Positions 59,532-64,000 of a DNA stretch of 64,000 bases are shown piece by piece; the stretch's first letter is position 1, and every line of letters starts with the position of its first letter. The notes under the pieces are model-generated. The model made no database searches. It worked only from the letters and a program-made list of their open reading frames with translations, and was not told the DNA's origin. The DNA is from Nonomuraea rhodomycinica (GTDB lineage Bacteria > Actinomycetota > Actinomycetes > Streptosporangiales > Streptosporangiaceae), in the NCBI RefSeq assembly GCF_013363995.1, contig NZ_JABWGO010000003.1:434001-498000 (forward strand), written 5' to 3'. The position numbers and the translations under genes were made by a program.

Positions 59532-60572
59532 TCAGGTCATCGCGGCGAGGCGGGCGCGGACCTGGACGACCACGTCCTGCGGCAGGGGCGCGTAGCCGAG
59601 CAGCGACAGGTACGACTGGCCCGCGTTGCTCGCCGTGTACCGCAGGAAGCCGCGCGCCAGCGGCGCCGCTCCCCGCGCGCAGACGATCTCGTAGGTGATC
59701 AGGACGAGGGGGTACGCCCCCCTCTGCCTGGTCGTGTAGTCCAGCGTCATCGCGAGGTCGCCGTCGTCCCCGGTGACCCGGGCGCCCTCCACGGCCTCCG
59801 TGGCGCCCTCGGGCGACAGGGCGACGTACTCACCCGTGCCGTTGCGCACCTTCGCCGTCCGCAGTCCCGCTCCGCTGGCGTAGCCGTACTCCACGTACCC
59901 GATCGTGCCCCCGCTCTCCCGGATCGCCTCGGCCATGCCGTCGGAGCCCTCGACCCCGCGGCCGGGCCCGGGCCAGTCCGCCGACGGCGGGTACGGCCAG
60001 CCGCCCGCCGCCCTGAGGTAGGAGGTGAACACGTGGCTCGTGCCCGAGTCGTCGGAGCGGTGCAGGACGTCGATCTCCTTGTGCGGCAGGGCCGCACCCG
60101 GGTTCTCGGCGGCGATCTGCGGGGCGTCCCAGGCGGTGATCGTCCTGCCGAACACCGCGGCCATCGTGGCGGGTGAGAGCCGCAGTTCCGGCACGGAGGG
60201 CAGGTTGTAGGCCACGGCGATCGGCCCTACGACCATGGGCAGGTGCAGCGCGCGGTCGCCGCACCGCCTGTCGGCCAGCGCGTGCTCCTGGGCGCCCATC
60301 ACGTAGTCGGAGCCGGCGAACTCGGTGGCGCCCCGCAGGAAGTCGCGCACCCCGGCGCCGGAGCCGTTGGCCCGGTAGACGATCCGCGTGCCGGGATGCA
60401 TCGACCGGAAGTCGTCGCGCCACGCGTTGATCGCCCCGAGCTGCGCCGTCGAGCCCGAGGCGCTGATCGCGTCCCCGCCGTCCGCCGGCGCGGCCGGGCC
60501 GATCTGGGCGCAGCCGGTCAGCGTGACGGCGGCGAGCGACACGGAGAGGGCCAGCGACGTCAGCTTGAGCAC
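59532..60572 (-). CDS. PstS-like phosphate-binding lipoprotein
   Basis: The 346-residue exported lipoprotein has lipobox LTGC at residues 18-21. The mature part has the PstS pattern: ISASGSTAQLGAINAWRDDF, YRANGSGAGVRDFLRGATEF, GSDYVMGAQEH, ITAWDAPQIAAENPG and RSDDSGTSHVFTSYL. It binds phosphate for the high-affinity Pst importer, but no pstCAB genes follow, so it is an orphan copy or a sensor. GTG start with no strong ribosome site. Confidence 0.87.
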   Translation of the reverse strand: MLKLTSLALSVSLAAVTLTGCAQIGPAAPADGGDAISASGSTAQLGAINAWRDDFRSMHPGTRIVYRANGSGAGVRDFLRGATEFAGSDYVMGAQEHALADRRCGDRALHLPMVVGPIAVAYNLPSVPELRLSPATMAAVFGRTITAWDAPQIAAENPGAALPHKEIDVLHRSDDSGTSHVFTSYLRAAGGWPYPPSADWPGPGRGVEGSDGMAEAIRESGGTIGYVEYGYASGAGLRTAKVRNGTGEYVALSPEGATEAVEGARVTGDDGDLAMTLDYTTRQRGAYPLVLITYEIVCARGAAPLARGFLRYTASNAGQSYLSLLGYAPLPQDVVVQVRARLAAMT

Positions 60573-60791
60573 GTATACGACCGTATGAAGGGTTCGTGAC
60601 CGAAGAGTGCATTCTCGTGCAGATCAATCGGAAGGAAACGCCAACACCAGGTCAAACCATCGATGTCCCGCCTCCCGGCCCTCGGCGCGGCCGTGATCGA
60701 CGAGTGCCGTGAAGACCGTCATGCCCGCGCCCCTCCTCCCGGAGCGGACGCCGGGCGACCCGGTGGACGACCGTCCGGCGCCCAAGCCCGG

Positions 60792-61115
60792 TCAGTGGCC
60801 GGCGCCCGCGAGGTTGAGGCCGACGACGCCGCACAGGATGAGCCCGATCGACACGAGCTTGAGGAGGGAGGCGTCCTCGCCCAGGGCGACCATGCCGAGC
60901 ACCGCCGTGCCGACCGCCCCGATCCCCGTCCACACCGCGTACGCCGTGCCCACCTCCAGGCTCTTCAGAGCCATCGCAAGCAGGCCGAAGCTGGAGACGG
61001 CGAACACGCCGAAGGCGACACTCGGCAGCGGGGCGGAGAACCCGTCGCTCAGCTTGAGCGCGTAGGCCATGGCCACCTCGAACAGGCCGGCGGCGACGAT
61101 CAAGAACCAGGCCAC
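60792..61115 (-). CDS. gdx: SMR-family guanidinium exporter (Gdx/SugE type)
   Basis: The 107-residue protein has four membrane helices and the essential Glu13 of SMR proteins (AAGLFEVAMAYALKLSDG), then GTAYAVWTGIGAVGTAVLGM and a GLNLAGAGH end. GTG 61115 has AAGGAG upstream. A guanidine-III riboswitch immediately before that site marks it as a guanidinium/H+ antiporter rather than a broad drug exporter. Confidence 0.9.
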   Translation of the reverse strand: MAWFLIVAAGLFEVAMAYALKLSDGFSAPLPSVAFGVFAVSSFGLLAMALKSLEVGTAYAVWTGIGAVGTAVLGMVALGEDASLLKLVSIGLILCGVVGLNLAGAGH

Positions 61116-61130
61116 GACGGCTCCTTTCTC

Positions 61131-61174
61131 GGGAGCGTCGTCTTGTCGGGCCGGGTACGGCGCGTCTCGTCCGG
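61131..61174 (-). ncRNA. Guanidine-III (ykkC-III) riboswitch
   Basis: Read on the minus strand from 61174, the sequence has the conserved order CCGGACGAG, then GCGCCGTACCCGG, then GACAAGACG and CGCT. This matches the actinobacterial guanidine-III consensus known from Thermobifida fusca, except for changes in the joining bases and one apparent C-A mismatch in the pseudoknot. It lies 4 bases before the AAGGAG ribosome site of the SMR gene, consistent with ligand-dependent translation of a guanidinium exporter. Confidence 0.85.
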
Positions 61175-61329
61175 ACGGGCCCGGATCGGGCCCGCGTCCA
61201 GGGGAACGGCCGCGACGGCCGCCCGCATTCCCGGACCCGCATCCTCAGGGCATCCGCATTCAGACACCCCGCATACTCCTTGCCAGGACATCCGGCATAG
61301 ACCCGGCGAAAGCGGGCAGGACCCGCGTT

Positions 61330-64000
61330 GTGCCTGGTAGTGGATGGCTTGCTCGCTGGCCGGTGATCCGGCAGCTCAAGGGCGAGGACCCCCGGGGCTC
61401 GGCCGCGCGCTCCGCCCGCACCGACGCGCTGCGGCCCCGCACCGAGCGGGCCGACACGGTCGCCCGCTCCGTCTGCCCGTACTGCGCGGTCGGCTGCGGC
61501 CAGCTCGTCTACGTCCAGGACGGCCGGGTCACCCAGATCGAGGGCGACCCCGACTCGCCGATCTCCCGCGGGCGGCTGTGCCCCAAGGGCTCGGCCAGCA
61601 AGCAGCTCGTCACCCACCCGGGCCGCCAGACGCGGGTGCTCCACCGCAGGCCGTACGGCACGGAGTGGGAGCCGCTCGACCTGGACACCGCGATGGAGAT
61701 GATCGCCGACCGGGTCGTGCGCACCCGGCGCGAGACCTGGGAGCAGACCTGCGAGGGCAAGGTCGTGCGCCGCACCATGGGCATCGCCGGCCTGGGCGGG
61801 GCGACGCTCGACAACGAAGAGAACTACCTGATGAAGAAGCTCTACACCGCCCTCGGCGCCATCCAGATCGAGAACCAGGCCCGTATTTGACACTCCTCCA
61901 CCGTCCCCGGTCTGGGGATCAGCTTCGGGCGTGGCGGCGCGACCACCTTCCAGCAGGACCTGGCGAGGGCGGACTGCATCGTCATCCAGGGCTCCAACAT
62001 GGCCGAATGCCACCCCGTGGGCTTCCAGTGGGTGATGGAGGCCAAGGCGCGAGGAGCCAGGATCTTCCACGTCGACCCGCGTTTCACCCGCACCAGCGCC
62101 CTGGCCGACCGGTACCTGCCGATCCGCGCGGGCAGCGACATCGTGCTGCTCGGCGCGCTGATCAACCACGTGCTGCAGAACGGGCTGGACTTCCGCGAGT
62201 ACGTGCTGGCCTACACCAACGCCGCCACCATTGTCTCGGCGGACTTCCGTGACACCGAGGACCTCGACGGGCTGTTCTCCGGCTGGGACCCGGAGACCGC
62301 CACCTACGACCCGCGGAGCTGGGCGTACGCCGGCACCGACGAACAGCCGCAGGGCGAGCACGTGGAGGGCGGCCGGCGGCACGCCGAGGCGGCCGGCCCC
62401 GAGAGCTACGGCGCCGGCGGCGCCGGCGCGCACCCCAGCCCGCGGACGGACCCGACGCTGGACCACCCGCGCTGCGTCTACCAGATCCTCAAGCGGCACT
62501 TCGCCCGCTACACCCCGGAGCTGGTCGAACGGCTCTGCGGCATCCCGAGCGCCGCCTTCGCCGAGCTGGCCGAGGCCGTCACGGCCAACTCCGGCCGGGA
62601 GCGCACCACCGCGTGGGTCTACTCCGTCGGCTGGACCCAGCACACCGTGGGCGCCCAGTACATCCGCACCGCCTCGATCCTGCAGCTGCTCCTCGGCAAC
62701 ATGGGCCGGCCCGGCGGCGGCATCATGGCGCTGCGCGGCCACGCCAGCATCCAGGGCTCCACCGACATCCCGACGCTGTTCAACATCCTGCCCGGCTACC
62801 TCGCCATGCCGCACGCCCACCGCCACGACGACCTGAACCACTACCTGGAGCTGGAGGGCGGCGAGACCGGGTTCTGGGGCAACCGCCGCTCCTACCTGGT
62901 GAGCCTGCTCAAGGCGTGGTGGGGCGAGGCGGCCACCGAGGACAACGACTACTGCTTCGGCCACCTGCCGCGCATGACCGGCGACCACGGCCACTACACC
63001 ACGGTCATGGGCCAGATCGACGGCACGGTCAAGGGCTACTTCGTGATCGGGGAGAACCCCGCCGTCGGCTCCTCCGGCGGCCGGGCGCAGCGCCTCGGCC
63101 TGGCCAACCTCGACTGGCTCGTGGTCCGCGACCTGACGCTGGTGGAGACCGCCACGTTCTGGCGCGACGGCCCCGAACTGGAGACCGGCGAGATGCGCAC
63201 CGAGGACATCGGCACCGAGGTGTTCTTCCTGCCCGCCGCGAGCCACGTCGAGAAGGAGGGCACCTTCACCAACACCCAGCGCCTGCTCCAGTGGCGGGAG
63301 AAGGCGCTCGACCCGCCCGGCGACTGCCGCAGCGACCTGTGGTTCTACTACCACCTCGGCAAGCTGGTGCGGCGGCGGCTGTCCGACGACGAGATCGACC
63401 GGCCGGTGCGCGAGCTGACCTGGGACTACCCCGAGCACGGCGCGCACCGGGAGCCGTCCGCCGAGGCCGTGCTGCGCGAGATCAACGGCGTCGGCCCCGA
63501 CGGGCGCGCCCTGTCGTCGTCCACCCAGCTCCGCGCCGACGGGTCCACCGCCTGCGGCTGCTGGATCTACTGCGGCGTCTACGCCGACGAGGTCAACCAG
63601 GCCGCGCGCCGCCGCCCCCGCGGCGAGCAGGACTTCGTGGCGCCCGAGTGGGGCTGGGCGTGGCCGGCCAACCGGCGCATCCTCTACAACCGCGCCTCCG
63701 CCGACCCCGAGGGCCGCCCGTGGAGCGAGCGCAAGGCGTACGTGTGGTGGGACGCGGAGCGCGGCGAGTGGACCGGCCACGACGTGCCCGACTGCGAGAT
63801 CGGCAAGCCGCCGGACTACCTGCCGCCCGAGGGCGCCCGCGCCCAGGACGCGCTCGCCGGCACCGACCCGTTCATCATGCAGTCCGACGGCAAGGGCTGG
63901 CTGTACGCGCCGTCCGGGATGGCCGACGGGCCGATGCCCGCCCACTACGAGCCGCACGAGTCGCCGGTCGCCAACATCCTGTACGGCCAGCGGGCCAACC
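61330..64000 (+). CDS. Selenocysteine-containing formate dehydrogenase, alpha subunit (3' end beyond window)
   Basis: A molybdopterin oxidoreductase of the FDH-N/O type. Its 4Fe-4S motif is SVCPYCAVGCGQLVYV...GRLCPKGSA. The codon at 61888-61890 is TGA in the context ENQARI-U-HSSTV, exactly where such enzymes have catalytic selenocysteine (E. coli: ARV-U-HGPTV), so the ORF must be read through. Sec is residue 187 if GTG 61330 is the start; that start is chosen because homology (GWLARWPVIRQL) begins there. Downstream: FQQDLARADCIVIQGSNMAE, GWTQHTVGAQYIRTASILQL, VIGENPAVGSSGG. It oxidises formate to CO2; partner subunits probably follow outside the window. Confidence 0.92.
61891..61930 (+). promoter_or_regulatory. 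Bacterial SECIS element for UGA recoding
   Basis: CCCC-GGTCT-GGGG (61905-61917) places the SelB-recognised apical loop GGUCU exactly 18 bases after the TGA. This is the same loop and the same distance as in E. coli fdhF. One U-A and one G-U pair extend the stem below. The bases after TGA also start with CAC as in fdhF. Confidence 0.88.

Noticed and set aside
61888..61890. TGA read as a nonsense mutation making the FDH a pseudogene
   Set aside because: It sits at the catalytic Sec position, the SECIS follows at the correct distance, and the frame is clean on both sides.
60652..63957. 1101-codon minus-strand frame
   Set aside because: It runs antisense to the formate dehydrogenase and across the SMR gene; no family features. 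The plus-strand FDH motifs and SECIS are decisive.

Overview
The window is GC-rich (third codon positions almost always G or C), with GTG and TTG starts, many 4-base ATGA/GTGA gene overlaps, and regulator and secretion families typical of actinomycetes. A group 1h/5 high-affinity [NiFe]-hydrogenase cluster, a complete-looking actinobacterial pca operon and a selenocysteine formate dehydrogenase together suggest a soil member of the Streptosporangiales (Nonomuraea or Streptosporangium-like). The genus is inference only.

Layout. 0-4.6 kb: the end of a GbsR/MarR-type regulator with an FAD monooxygenase, then a mosaic of broken genes (AraC relic, serine resolvase, truncated aminoglycoside-phosphotransferase-like gene) around an alpha/beta hydrolase. 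4.8-14.7 kb: a polyol/sugar uptake and catabolic operon on the minus strand (binding lipoprotein, ABC ATPase, two permeases, DhnA/LsrF-type aldolase, GlpD-like dehydrogenase, FGGY kinase), read divergently from a GntR/UTRA regulator. Three copies of one 14-bp operator lie between them. 14.9-19.8 kb: gene relics (LysR fragment, acyl-CoA synthetase tail), a small nucleoside-kinase-like ATPase and a large DUF6493-like protein. 19.8-22.5 kb: divergent Zn alcohol dehydrogenase and aldehyde dehydrogenase. 22.5-37.3 kb: a small secreted protein, a 34-bp perfect palindrome, then the whole hydrogenase locus. SIS-HypC fusion, SIS protein and hypF are on the plus strand; hypE, D, C, A, a 35-residue small protein, endopeptidase, four uncharacterised cluster proteins, a NifU-like protein, hhyL and hhyS are on the minus strand. 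No hypB is present.

37.6-44.2 kb: NCS1 permease plus isochorismatase-family hydrolase, a CAP-domain secreted protein, TetR plus aromatic-ring monooxygenase, and a double-length IclR regulator. 44.3-49.6 kb: beta-ketoadipate operon pcaI-J-H-G-B-L, with no pcaF at its usual place. 49.6-56.5 kb: P450, MFS exporter, ferredoxin reductase, 3Fe-4S ferredoxin, second P450 and SDR, controlled by a divergent TetR with two matching palindromes. 56.6-61.1 kb: SBP56-type selenium-binding protein with a membrane partner, alpha/beta hydrolase, PstS-like lipoprotein, and a guanidinium-exporter-type SMR protein preceded by a guanidine-III riboswitch. 61.3 kb to the end: a formate dehydrogenase alpha subunit whose in-frame TGA is followed at the right distance by a bacterial SECIS hairpin; it runs off the window.

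Together the genes describe a soil heterotroph that takes up polyols, degrades aromatic acids through protocatechuate, and can probably supplement its energy from trace H2 and formate. No rRNA, tRNA, CRISPR array or complete insertion sequence was seen.
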